Below, in pieces: positions 1 to 8,473 of a stretch of DNA of 22,053 nucleotides; within the stretch, counting starts at the first letter, position 1; every line of letters begins with the position of its first letter. The DNA lies in NCBI GenBank assembly GCA_902797405.1, contig CADBSP010000167.1, positions 1-22,053 of the forward strand, written 5' to 3'. The stretch comes from an uncultured Eubacteriales bacterium (GTDB lineage Bacteria > Bacillota > Clostridia > Peptostreptococcales > Anaerovoracaceae). Under the pieces are notes generated by a model. That model was not told the origin of the DNA and ran no database searches. It saw only the letters and a list, made by a program, of their open reading frames with translations. The position numbers and the translations under genes were made by a program.

Positions 1-773
1 ACGGAGAAAGCGCAATTGCATGAAAGAGCTAGTGCTTCCTCCAAATCCAATTCACCATGAGGCTCCATACAAGTTATGTATTCTCCATTAACCTCACGCT
101 CTCCTTCACAATAATAATAGAAGTTTCGCCAATCCAGATTATCAATCGCTGCTGCTGCAGTAACCGTTTTGAAAATCGATCCAGGTGTCAATGTAGCAGA
201 TAAGAACCTATTAAGATATATACCGCTGGTGTCTTCATCATCCAATTCCGGAGGATCATACGGATCAAAGCTCGGACAGCTCACCAAGCAAAGGATTTCT
301 CCAGTCTTATAATTGTAGACACCAACGGATCCTGCCTCGTAGTCAGCCAGCCACTGATATGCCACGCTACATGCATCTGCATCCAATGTAAGCATAATGT
401 CCTGATTACTGCCTTTAAGCTTATATGTACCTGTAATCAAATTATATCCTATTAACTTATCCCTAAAGGCCGTGAGTGCGGCAGTAGAAATGTTTCCTTT
501 GCTGTCACCAACAGAATGAATCGTAGACTTGCGGATATAATAATCTTCATTATATATAGGACCATCCTCGGTATTCTCCACCAGCAAGACTCCGTATCTG
601 TCGTACACCTTTCCGCTCGTCAGACCTTCTCCGGAATACAGGTTTTGATTACCGTAAAAAGTAGCCCATTCGCTGCCGTGAACCACGAATCTATATATGA
701 AAACTCCAAGCCCGATGAATAAAACTGCCGCAAGCACCAATCCAATTAGGGCTCTTCTCTCCATTCTACGCAT
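1..773 (-). CDS. Class B penicillin-binding protein (transpeptidase), partial, cut by window edge
   Basis: This is a D,D-transpeptidase that crosslinks peptidoglycan on the outer face of the membrane; only about 257 N-terminal residues are in the window. After a short basic N-terminus (MRRMERR) there is one membrane anchor (about residues 8-28), then the short dimerisation region. The transpeptidase domain follows, with the active-site SxxK motif inside TPGSIFKT and, near the window edge, the SxN motif as SCN. The KTG motif lies outside. The start chosen is the ATG at 773, preceded by GAGGGGCAGG; a second in-frame ATG at 764 is possible. The gene overlaps the end of the FtsW gene by 8 bases, so it is translationally coupled to it, the usual arrangement for a SEDS polymerase and its partner PBP. 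Whether it serves division, elongation or sporulation cannot be told from this part. Confidence 0.93.
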   Translation of the reverse strand, partial: MRRMERRALIGLVLAAVLFIGLGVFIYRFVVHGSEWATFYGNQNLYSGEGLTSGKVYDRYGVLLVENTEDGPIYNEDYYIRKSTIHSVGDSKGNISTAALTAFRDKLIGYNLITGTYKLKGSNQDIMLTLDADACSVAYQWLADYEAGSVGVYNYKTGEILCLVSCPSFDPYDPPELDDEDTSGIYLNRFLSATLTPGSIFKTVTAAAAIDNLDWRNFYYYCEGEREVNGEYITCMEPHGELDLEEALALSCNCAFS

Positions 774-2742
774 AATCCTGCCCCTCTCCCGAATCGTTAA
801 ACTCTTCTAAGTCGTCGAATCCGAACTCAAAATCTCTTTTGAATTCTTCATCAAATCCCCTTTCGCTATCTCTATCAATCCGTCCTTCCGTCTGACCATC
901 TACGTCATCAAAGTCCCCATACACATCGCTTAAAGTATTCCTTCTCCAACCACGCCTAGAGGAATAGCTATCCTGAGGCTTTTGCTCTTTGACCGCCATA
1001 GAAGCATCCTGCCTGTTATCCGCGGCCTTTACGAATGAAAGCATTCCCCAGGAAGCCAGCATACTGGTTCCTCCTGTAGAAAGGAAAGGAAACGTAACTC
1101 CGGTCAAAGGGAATAGATCTATTGAACCAAATACATTTAATATTGTTTGAAAGAGGAATAGCGCCATAGCAGAACATGCCGCTATAGTATAGAAGGTAGA
1201 TCTTCCATTCATGATGGTTCTAAAAGCGAAAATAGATAGCGTTATAATAGAAAGAACCGTCATAGCGGCTATAATGAGTCCCCATTCCTCGGAGACAAAG
1301 CCGAAGACGAGGTCGGTCTCTGAAGCGAAGATATATTTAAGCCAGCCGTTTCCTGCCCCCACGCCTACCAGACCGCCGCTTGCCGCAGCGGACATGGTTC
1401 TGGTCTGCTGGTAACCTGAGCCATCTGCGAATTCCCAGACATGGCCCCATACTGCGAATCTGGCTGCAACATGTGATTTAAACCTAAGCACCATTAAACC
1501 ACCAACAAAGGCCACACCAACTATCAAAATAAGTTTGGTGAAATCACCCTCACGCATAAATGAAATAACCAGGAATGTAACAAAGAAAATCAAAGCCGTT
1601 CCAAAGTCATTCATGAGAGCCAGGCATCCGAAGCAGAAAACAGAGAATCCCATGAATATTAATGTATTCTTTTTCTCCATGAGTTCATCCAGAGTGGCTG
1701 CACTGCCCCAAATATATGCAAGCTTCACCAGCTCAGAAGGTTGAAGCGTCAAACCACCAATCCTAACCCAGTTATTTGCTCCATTGATAGTACTCGCCAG
1801 AAGCATGGTTAAAACCAGCCCTATTCCGGCTAATATATATAGGTACTTTCTGACCGCTTTGCTCCTATCCAAGTTTCTAAGGAACCAGCACATGGAAATA
1901 AAGAGAACAACGCCCATAACAACTGTGATAAATTGCTTTAGCACAGCATCCGGGAATTTGCTAGCAGTAACCGCCAGGCTCAGCGTGGAAATAAAGAAAG
2001 CGAGGATTTCCACCTCAAATCCCCTTTGATGGAAGGTCCTAAGTCCTATTGTATAGATCCACATAAGAGCTATCATGCCACCAAAAGCCATAGGAATCTG
2101 CGAGCTGAACTCATCACCTAGGGCGATTTTAAGCTGTAAAACAGTCATCGCCTGAAACAAGGTAAGTGCCAGGAGAGAGGTCCAGGGAGACAAAAGAAAA
2201 GTTTCTCTCTTCCTCATGGCCTTATTGTTTCTTTGTTCCTCCAAACTAATTGGGAATATGGTGCAAACCGTTTCTCCCATGTAGATAGGATCCCCGGGCT
2301 CCACATACTCAAACTGGCCCTGCTTTAGGGTTTTGCTTCCTATCCTGGTTCCATTGCTGGAACCGGCGTCCATGTACTTCCATCTTCCATGGTCATCACG
2401 AGTCAACGTCCCCTGTATCCTGGAAACAGACGGATCGTTTACTACTATATCGGACCTCTTGGATCTTCCTATGGTGTTCTCCCAGTGAGTGATGGGCCTG
2501 TTAATCTGGTGAAACCCACCGTCTCTCATATTTAAATAAGCAAAAACCTCAGGGGTGCTCCTTCCGGCAAGCAAAGATGCAATCGCCTTGGATACAATAA
2601 AAAAGGCAAGCAAGATAAAGACCCACCTTGCGATTGCCGTGTATAATAAGGCTGTTCCGCCCAACCCGGAAATGCCGAGCCAGCCCAGAACATCCTGAAA
2701 CCATGATTCAATTTTAGTGAAAATCTCAATCGCTGTTCCCAT
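766..2742 (-). CDS. FtsW/RodA/SpoVE (SEDS) peptidoglycan polymerase with N-terminal FHA domain
   Basis: This 658-residue integral membrane protein should polymerise lipid II into glycan strands. Order: one N-terminal membrane helix (about 37-57); a cytoplasmic FHA phosphothreonine-binding domain (about 80-160) with IGR at 91-93, SVSR at 105-108 and SSNGT at 128-132; then a SEDS core of about ten helices. The core has the conserved SETDLVFGFVSEEWG segment, whose Asp is the likely catalytic residue, and PFLSTGGTSML near its end. A strongly acidic cytoplasmic tail of about 60 residues follows (FDDVDG, DFEFGFDDLEEF). Plain FtsW/RodA proteins are about 370-420 residues; the excess is the FHA module and the tail. 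The FHA domain suggests control by a Ser/Thr kinase, as in actinobacterial and clostridial FHA-FtsW proteins. It lies 23 bases after the SDR gene and overlaps the PBP gene. Confidence 0.95.
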   Translation of the reverse strand: MGTAIEIFTKIESWFQDVLGWLGISGLGGTALLYTAIARWVFILLAFFIVSKAIASLLAGRSTPEVFAYLNMRDGGFHQINRPITHWENTIGRSKRSDIVVNDPSVSRIQGTLTRDDHGRWKYMDAGSSNGTRIGSKTLKQGQFEYVEPGDPIYMGETVCTIFPISLEEQRNNKAMRKRETFLLSPWTSLLALTLFQAMTVLQLKIALGDEFSSQIPMAFGGMIALMWIYTIGLRTFHQRGFEVEILAFFISTLSLAVTASKFPDAVLKQFITVVMGVVLFISMCWFLRNLDRSKAVRKYLYILAGIGLVLTMLLASTINGANNWVRIGGLTLQPSELVKLAYIWGSAATLDELMEKKNTLIFMGFSVFCFGCLALMNDFGTALIFFVTFLVISFMREGDFTKLILIVGVAFVGGLMVLRFKSHVAARFAVWGHVWEFADGSGYQQTRTMSAAASGGLVGVGAGNGWLKYIFASETDLVFGFVSEEWGLIIAAMTVLSIITLSIFAFRTIMNGRSTFYTIAACSAMALFLFQTILNVFGSIDLFPLTGVTFPFLSTGGTSMLASWGMLSFVKAADNRQDASMAVKEQKPQDSYSSRRGWRRNTLSDVYGDFDDVDGQTEGRIDRDSERGFDEEFKRDFEFGFDDLEEFNDSGEGQDYA

Positions 2743-2765
2743 ACCCTTTTGTTGGCTAAATGAGG

Positions 2766-3629
2766 TTAAATCGTGAATCCTCCGTCGACCATTAAGACCT
2801 GCCCAGTTATGAATGAAGACTTCTCGCAGTCGGCCAGGAAATACACTGCCTCTGCAACCTCATTTGGGCTCCCCAAACGCCCCAGAGGTGTAGCATCGCT
2901 TAAATCCTTCAGCTCCTCTTCCGAAAAAACCTTGTTCATATCGGTGTCTATAACACCCGGAGCAATCATGTTCACTCTTATATTGGACGGCCCTAGCTCT
3001 GCAGCCAGGCTTCTTCCAAAGCCTTCTATCCCCGCTTTTGTCGCCGCATATACCGTTTCACAGGATGCTCCCATGGAACCTCCCAACATGGAGGAGATAA
3101 AGACCATGCTGCCCGATTTTGCACTAACAAGCGACGGATAAGCGGCTATGGCTGTGTGAATAGCGCCTTTTAAATTGGCGTCTATTACATAGTCTATATC
3201 CTCTAAGCTCATAGCATCAACCGTCCCCGACTTGGAAACTCCGGCATTCACTATAACCGCATCAAAAGAATCTATTCCGAGATACTTTAGTCCTTCATTA
3301 TATATATGTCCGATTCTATCAAAATCGGTCACATCCAGCTGAGAAGAAAAGATTCTCGATTTGGCTTTTGATTCCGACGCACTTTGCTCCCTTGCAGATT
3401 CGACGTCCGCCAGCTCGGCTTCCTGCCAATCTGGAAGCTCGTCAGTCAAATTTGGAAGTTCGGCTATAAGTTCACTCACCAGTTCGTCTGCAAGCGCCTT
3501 GTTTTCATTATACGTAAAAGCAACGTTCCAGCCTTCACCGGCAAACTTTCTGACACAGGAAGCTCCTATACCCCTGGAGCCACCCGTGATAAAAACCGAT
3601 CTTTGATTATTCTTTGAGGATTTATTCAT
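2766..3629 (-). CDS. SDR-family oxidoreductase, FabG-like (3-oxoacyl-ACP reductase type)
   Basis: This cytoplasmic short-chain dehydrogenase/reductase of 287 residues most resembles FabG, which reduces 3-oxoacyl-ACP with NADPH. Visible motifs are the TGGSRGIG cofactor loop (15-22), the NAG motif (128-130), catalytic Ser near 179-180, Y194 and K198 in YAATK, and a C-terminal GQVLMVDGG. FabG is normally about 245 residues; the excess is an acidic stretch at about 52-92 between the first Rossmann strands, rich in Glu, Ala and Ser. The start ATG follows gap by one base (gap stop at 3631), so the two are co-translated. It sits apart from other fatty-acid synthesis genes, so the true substrate is uncertain. 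A general SDR role is the alternative. Confidence 0.88.
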   Translation of the reverse strand: MNKSSKNNQRSVFITGGSRGIGASCVRKFAGEGWNVAFTYNENKALADELVSELIAELPNLTDELPDWQEAELADVESAREQSASESKAKSRIFSSQLDVTDFDRIGHIYNEGLKYLGIDSFDAVIVNAGVSKSGTVDAMSLEDIDYVIDANLKGAIHTAIAAYPSLVSAKSGSMVFISSMLGGSMGASCETVYAATKAGIEGFGRSLAAELGPSNIRVNMIAPGVIDTDMNKVFSEEELKDLSDATPLGRLGSPNEVAEAVYFLADCEKSSFITGQVLMVDGGFTI

Positions 3630-3630
3630 C

Positions 3631-4647
3631 TTAAAGTAGCGTGCCCAAATGCTTCATAGTTCTAATCATCTGGCAAGTGTATCCCATTTCATTGTCGTAC
3701 CAGGCAACAACGCGGACTTCATAAATCTTGGTTCCGCAACGCTGTGCCAAAGTCTGAGTAGCATCAAAGAGCGAACCATATTCACTTCCTATGATGTCGC
3801 TGGATACTATTTCCTCTTCGTTATAACCGAATGACTCGTTGGCGGCAGCCTTCATGGCTTCATTGATACCCTCAACGCTTACTGTTTCCGTATCATCCTT
3901 CAATGTAGCATCCAGAATAGTCACGGAACCTGTAGGAACCGGTACTCTCTGAGCAGAACCGATTAGTTTACCGTCAAGCTCAGGGATAACCAAGCCAATC
4001 GCCGCAGCTGCTCCCGTGCTATTCGGCACAATATTTATAGCGCCTGCACGCGCACGACGGAAATTGTTTTTCTTATGAGGTCCATCCAGGAGCATTTGAT
4101 CTCCTGTATAAGCATGAATCGTGGTCATGAAGCCTGTTCTAACTTCTCTATATTCATTTAGAACCTTTGCCATTGGAGCCAAACAGTTTGTGGTGCAGCT
4201 TGCTGCTGAAATCACCTGGTCATCCTTTGTCAAAGTCTCATGATTAACGCCATAGACTATAGTAGGAAGATCGTTTCCTGCAGGAGCGGAAATCAAAACC
4301 TTCTTTGCGCCTGCTCTAATATGCGCCATGGATTTTTCCTTGCTGGTATAGAAGCCGGTACACTCCAGAACAATATCAACATCCAAATCACCCCAAGGAA
4401 GCTTCTCCGCATCAGCCTCTGCATAAATCGGAATTCTCTTTCCGTCGACAGTTATAGAATGTTCATCCGAGGTTACTTCCTTATCGAAGCGCTTTTGAAC
4501 GCTATCATACTTCAACAGATACGCCAGCATCTCGGTGGTTGTCAGATCATTTATTGCTACCACTTCAATTTCAGGATCATCTATAGTTTTTCTAAAAGCC
4601 ATACGGCCGATTCTACCGAATCCATTAATTGCAATTTTTACACTCAT
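3631..4647 (-). CDS. gap: Glyceraldehyde-3-phosphate dehydrogenase, type I
   Basis: This glycolytic enzyme oxidises glyceraldehyde-3-phosphate to 1,3-bisphosphoglycerate with NAD. Its 338 residues match the family length. The NAD-binding GFGRIGR is at 9-15, the catalytic Cys is C151 in SAASCTTNCLAP, and the activating His is H178 in TTIHAYTGDQ. The C-terminal WYDNEMGY motif is present. The ATG at 4647 has a good ribosome binding site (AAAAGGAGAAAAG). It lies 16 bases downstream of ahcY and one base upstream of the SDR gene. This is unlike the common gap-pgk-tpi cluster, so its supply may be tied to the ahcY promoter. Confidence 0.97.
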   Translation of the reverse strand: MSVKIAINGFGRIGRMAFRKTIDDPEIEVVAINDLTTTEMLAYLLKYDSVQKRFDKEVTSDEHSITVDGKRIPIYAEADAEKLPWGDLDVDIVLECTGFYTSKEKSMAHIRAGAKKVLISAPAGNDLPTIVYGVNHETLTKDDQVISAASCTTNCLAPMAKVLNEYREVRTGFMTTIHAYTGDQMLLDGPHKKNNFRRARAGAINIVPNSTGAAAAIGLVIPELDGKLIGSAQRVPVPTGSVTILDATLKDDTETVSVEGINEAMKAAANESFGYNEEEIVSSDIIGSEYGSLFDATQTLAQRCGTKIYEVRVVAWYDNEMGYTCQMIRTMKHLGTLL

Positions 4648-4663
4648 CTCTTTTCTCCTTTTA

Positions 4664-5950
4664 TTATTCTAAATTCCAGCTATTTAAATACGCCTTCTGT
4701 TCCTCGGTGAGCTCATCTATCTCAATCCCCCAGGCATCCAAACGTTTCAATGCTACGACGCTGTCGATTTCACTGCTGACGTCGATAACTTTATTTGGAA
4801 GCTTTCCTGCATTATCTTTCACATAAAGAGCAGACAGGAACTGGACAGCAAAGCTCATATCCATAATCTCAGCAGGATGGCCGTTGCTAGCAGCGATGTT
4901 TACCAGTTTGCCCTCCCCGATAACGTTGACCGTCTTAGTAACCTTATCTGAATGAGCATCATCTTTCTCCTCTGCAGCTTCAATCACATATGCGGTTATA
5001 TTATCCCTAGCCTCGTATTTCCTAATACACTTTTCTTCCAGATCAGCCATATCAACCTCGCAATTGAAATGCCCGGCGTTTGACAGAATAGCTCCGTCCT
5101 TCATCATTCTCATGTAGTCAACGGTAATTGTCTTGCAGCATCCCGTTGCTGAAACAAAGATATCTCCCAGCTTTGCGGCTCTCCTCATTGGCATAACATC
5201 GTGGCCATCCATCTTGGCTTCGATAGCTTTCACAGGATCCACTTCGCAGACTATGACCTTTGCTCCCAGAGAAGCAGCCCTCATGGCGATTCCCCTGCCG
5301 CACCAACCGTAGCCTACGACAACTACTGTTTTTGATGCAACGATTAGATTCGTATTATGCATGATGCTGTCCCATGTGGACTGACCTGTTCCGTAACGAT
5401 TATCAAAGAGATATTTGCAATCCGCATCATTTACAGCCACCATGGGGAATTTAAGTATTCCCTCATTTTCCATGGCCTTTAGACGAATCACTCCTGTCGT
5501 CGTTTCCTCACATCCACCTATTACATTTTCAGCCAAATCAGGTCTCTTGGTATGAAGGAGCGACACCAGGTCCCCACCGTCATCGATTATAATGTGCGGC
5601 TTGTTTTCCAGGCACATCTCTATATGCCTTTGATACTCCTCATCCGTCGCTCCGTGGTATGCGAAGACGCTAAGGCCATCATCAGCAAGCGCTGCAGCAA
5701 CATCATCCTGCGTAGAAAGAGAATTGCTCCCCGTCACGTACATATCAGCGCCTGCGGAGGTTAATACCTTACATAAATATGCAGTCTTTGCTTCCAAATG
5801 AACAGAAAGAGAAATACGGAGTCCCTGAAAGGGTTTTGATTTACTGTATTCCTCCTCCAGACCGCGTAAAATGGGCATATTGTTTTTCACCCACTCAATC
5901 TTCCTGTGGCCACTCGGAGCCAAACCTATATCACGTATATCGTAACTCAA
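4664..5950 (-). CDS. ahcY: S-adenosylhomocysteine hydrolase, Thermotoga/archaeal type
   Basis: This 428-residue enzyme reversibly splits S-adenosylhomocysteine into adenosine and homocysteine in the methyl cycle. The substrate region carries HLEAKTAYL (51-59) and STQDDVAAAL (79-88). DNRYGTGQSTWDSI (183-196) is the hallmark segment, followed by the NAD Rossmann motif GYGWCGRG (213-220). SNAGHFNCE and a C-terminal tail ending in YLNSWNLE are also present. The HLEAKTAYL form and the short length match the Thermotoga-type enzyme rather than the longer cytosolic one. The start is TTG at 5950: AAGGAGA stands about 7 bases upstream and no in-frame ATG lies near. It is the first gene of the leftward array ahcY-gap-SDR-ftsW-PBP. 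Confidence 0.95.
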   Translation of the reverse strand: MSYDIRDIGLAPSGHRKIEWVKNNMPILRGLEEEYSKSKPFQGLRISLSVHLEAKTAYLCKVLTSAGADMYVTGSNSLSTQDDVAAALADDGLSVFAYHGATDEEYQRHIEMCLENKPHIIIDDGGDLVSLLHTKRPDLAENVIGGCEETTTGVIRLKAMENEGILKFPMVAVNDADCKYLFDNRYGTGQSTWDSIMHNTNLIVASKTVVVVGYGWCGRGIAMRAASLGAKVIVCEVDPVKAIEAKMDGHDVMPMRRAAKLGDIFVSATGCCKTITVDYMRMMKDGAILSNAGHFNCEVDMADLEEKCIRKYEARDNITAYVIEAAEEKDDAHSDKVTKTVNVIGEGKLVNIAASNGHPAEIMDMSFAVQFLSALYVKDNAGKLPNKVIDVSSEIDSVVALKRLDAWGIEIDELTEEQKAYLNSWNLE

Positions 5951-5983
5951 TGGAATCTCCTTTTTCTATGTGTATTTTCTTTT

Positions 5984-6043
5984 AAAGTATACCCCACTTT
6001 TTAACAAAAATGAATACTTTGATTGAAAAAGTAAGGATACTTT
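5984..6043. promoter_or_regulatory. Divergent ahcY / M18 promoter region with AAAGTAT motifs
   Basis: Three AAAGTAT motifs lie between the divergent starts: forward at 5984-5990, and reversed at 6014-6020 and 6037-6043. The outer pair extends to an inverted AAAGTATACC / GGATACTTT arrangement. The first also contains a TATACT box (5986-5991, minus strand) that could be the ahcY -10 element, with only a weak -35. The motifs could be operators, but the region is AT-rich and chance is not excluded. Confidence 0.35.
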
Positions 6044-6051
6044 AATATAAT
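6023..6051 (+). promoter_or_regulatory. Sigma-A type promoter for the M18 aminopeptidase gene
   Basis: TTGAAA (6023-6028), a 17-base spacer and a perfect TATAAT (6046-6051) form a near-consensus vegetative promoter. Transcription would begin near 6058, giving a leader of about 120 bases before the chosen TTG start at 6180. Confidence 0.8.
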
Positions 6052-6179
6052 TGTAGGTAGCGTGTTTGGAGTGTAAACAAACAGAGAATGACAGAGTTTT
6101 TATTGTAATCAAAGACCCCAGAAAAGGCAATTCTGGTGACATAACAAAAGCTTTGTCCTATGAGCAAGGAGGAAACAAA

Positions 6180-7631
6180 TTGGAAAGAAAGAATATTTGG
6201 GCAAATTACAGCTCTAAGCAACTAAAAGAATTGGAAGCCTTATGCGAAGAGTATAAAGATTACATCTCCGAAGCAAAGACAGAAAGACTATGTGTAACCA
6301 AGGCCATCCAGGATGCCGAAAAGGCAGGGTTTAAAAGCCTGGACAAACTCCTGGCATCCGGAAAGAGAATAAAAAGCGGCGACAAATTCTATGCGCAGCA
6401 CATGGGTAAAACCCTCATCATGGGAATAGTAGGAAAAGAACCGCTTACTAAAGGACTGAACATTCTGGGCGCCCATATCGATTCACCCAGAATGGATTTG
6501 AAGCAGAATCCTCTCTATGAAAACTCCGACCTCGCATATCTGGATACGCATTACTATGGTGGAATCAAAAAATACCAGTGGGTTACAGTTCCCCTGGCGC
6601 TCTACGGTGTTGTAGCCAAGAAAGATGGCACTGTAATTGATGTAGCAATCGGTGACGGACCTGACGATCCAGTATTTTGCGTCACCGATCTCCTCATCCA
6701 TTTGGCAGCAAACCAAATGACTAAAAAAGCAAGCGTCGTCGTTGAAGGCGAAGCCTTGGATGTTCTCTTTGGCGGACGCCCTGCCAAGGATAAATACGGA
6801 AATAAAGACGACAAAAAGAAATCAAAGGACCAGGATGAAAAGGAAACAGTAAAGGCCAATGTCCTTAACATCCTGAAAGAAAAATACGACATTGAAGAAG
6901 AGGACTTCCTCTCCGCTGAAATAGAAGTAGTTCCTGCAGGCCGTGCCAGAGACCTCGGAATCGATCGCAGCATGGTTATCGGCTACGGTCAGGACGACAG
7001 AGTCTGCGCCTTCACTTCATATAAAGCAATCCTGGACATCAAAGCACCCAAGAAGACCGCCATCTGCATTTTGACAGATAAAGAAGAAATCGGCTCAGTT
7101 GGTGCAACAGGTGCGGAGTCCCGATTCTTTGAAGATACAATGGCTGAATTGGTTAACGGCGTAGAGCCGGAACTCGGATACAGTAATACTTGTTTGGATC
7201 TTTCGCTTCGTCGCTGTCTAAGAAACTCCTGCATGCTCTCTTCAGACGTAAGCGCAGGTTTGGATCCTTGCTATGAAAACGTATTCGAAAAGAAGAATGC
7301 AGCGTACCTGGGACGTGGAATCTGCTTTAATAAATACACCGGATCCCGCGGAAAATCAGGCTCCAACGACGCCAATGCAGAGTATGTTGGAAAGATTCGT
7401 AAGGTTCTGGATGATGGCAAAGTTTCATTCCAGACCGCAGAGCTTGGAAAGGTCGACGAAGGCGGCGGCGGAACAATCGCCTACGTTTTGGCAAACTACG
7501 GAATGAACGTAATCGACAGCGGCGTCGCGGTTTTGTCCATGCACAGCCCTTGGGAAGTTGCCAGCAAAGCCGACATCTACGAAGCTTATAGATGCTATAA
7601 GGTCTTCCTGGAAAAGATGGATATGAACTAA
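6180..7631 (+). CDS. M18 family aminopeptidase (aspartyl aminopeptidase-like)
   Basis: This cytosolic metallo-aminopeptidase removes N-terminal residues from peptides; family members assemble into large tetrahedral complexes. From the TTG at 6180 it has 483 residues, usual for the clostridial M18 group. Metal and catalytic positions visible are H99 and D101 in GAHIDSPRMD, D272/D273 in GQDDRVCAF, E302/E303 in DKEEIGS and the C-terminal MHSPWEVASKAD. A Lys/Asp-rich charged stretch at about 203-222 is a normal loop in this group. The reading frame stays open back to 6066. However, AAGGAGGA at 6166-6173 is ideally placed for the TTG at 6180, and homology begins there (ERKNIWANY), so the upstream 38 codons are taken as leader. 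The YwaF-like gene follows 59 bases downstream on the same strand. Confidence 0.93.
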   Translation: MERKNIWANYSSKQLKELEALCEEYKDYISEAKTERLCVTKAIQDAEKAGFKSLDKLLASGKRIKSGDKFYAQHMGKTLIMGIVGKEPLTKGLNILGAHIDSPRMDLKQNPLYENSDLAYLDTHYYGGIKKYQWVTVPLALYGVVAKKDGTVIDVAIGDGPDDPVFCVTDLLIHLAANQMTKKASVVVEGEALDVLFGGRPAKDKYGNKDDKKKSKDQDEKETVKANVLNILKEKYDIEEEDFLSAEIEVVPAGRARDLGIDRSMVIGYGQDDRVCAFTSYKAILDIKAPKKTAICILTDKEEIGSVGATGAESRFFEDTMAELVNGVEPELGYSNTCLDLSLRRCLRNSCMLSSDVSAGLDPCYENVFEKKNAAYLGRGICFNKYTGSRGKSGSNDANAEYVGKIRKVLDDGKVSFQTAELGKVDEGGGGTIAYVLANYGMNVIDSGVAVLSMHSPWEVASKADIYEAYRCYKVFLEKMDMN

Positions 7632-7690
7632 AAGCTAGGAATCTTTCAGTCTGATAGATTTGAACTAATAGGAAAAGAGCGCAGGACTTG

Positions 7691-8422
7691 ATGGACATTA
7701 TTTTTGGTAATCCCGATGATTTGAGAACTCATACGTACTGGGAATTATATGGCCCATTACATCTTATCTGGCTGGCCGGAATTGCAATCGTTTGTATTCT
7801 GGCCTGCTTGGCTTTCAGAAAAGCCTCGCCGGAAAAACAGCAAAAGGTTCTTAAATTATTCTCCGTTTGGATTCTGATTCAGGAGATGATAAAGAACTTA
7901 CTCTATTGGAGAGTCGATGCATTAACGTATGATTTACTCCCACTTCACATTTGCGGAATCAGTATAATATTCTGTCTGTGGTACGCATTTAAGCCAGGCA
8001 AATTAAATGGAGCATACATTTATGGCGTATGCCTTCCGGGAGCTTTGTCCGCCCTCATATTCAGCGACTGGACGGACCTCCCCTGGTATAATTTCTCTGC
8101 GCTTAATTCATTTACGATTCACGGAGAACTCGTCATATTCGCTATGCTGGTTCTAACCGCCGGACTTCTGAAACCGGACTTCAATCAAATCCCAAAGATG
8201 GCTATTGTGATGTACGCCCTTGCGATTCCAATCTATTTCCTGAATAAGATATGGGACACGAACTTCATGTTTATCAATTATCCGTCACCGGGTTCACCGC
8301 TCGTTCCGCTCTACGACATCTTTGGAAACGGCTACGTAATTGCAGCAGCAGTCATGCTCGTCGTCATTTGGATAATCCTCTTCCTCCCCTGGAAGCTACT
8401 ATCAAAAAAGCAAGTCGACTGA
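7691..8422 (+). CDS. TIGR02206 (YwaF-like) integral membrane protein
   Basis: This is a 243-residue polytopic membrane protein with about six or seven helices and no soluble domain. It matches the YwaF/TIGR02206 family of unknown function, recognisable by the WELYGPLHLIWL start, the LLPLHICG segment near residue 75, the FTIHGELVIF helix and the NYPSPGSPLVPLYD loop between the last helices. The ATG at 7691 is chosen over a TTG one codon earlier because AGGA at 7683-7686 is too close to the TTG. It may be cotranscribed with the aminopeptidase. The 3' side runs into a long palindromic terminator region. Identity is fairly secure, function is not. Confidence 0.85.
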   Translation: MDIIFGNPDDLRTHTYWELYGPLHLIWLAGIAIVCILACLAFRKASPEKQQKVLKLFSVWILIQEMIKNLLYWRVDALTYDLLPLHICGISIIFCLWYAFKPGKLNGAYIYGVCLPGALSALIFSDWTDLPWYNFSALNSFTIHGELVIFAMLVLTAGLLKPDFNQIPKMAIVMYALAIPIYFLNKIWDTNFMFINYPSPGSPLVPLYDIFGNGYVIAAAVMLVVIWIILFLPWKLLSKKQVD

Positions 8423-8473
8423 CGCGCAACCTTCGAGCAAATGGATATTACCTGTACCAAAACCCTTTAAAAT

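Noticed and set aside
6066..6179. Start of the M18 aminopeptidase at the TTG at 6066
   Set aside because: No ribosome binding site and no family similarity in these 38 codons, whereas 6180 has AAGGAGGA at ideal distance.
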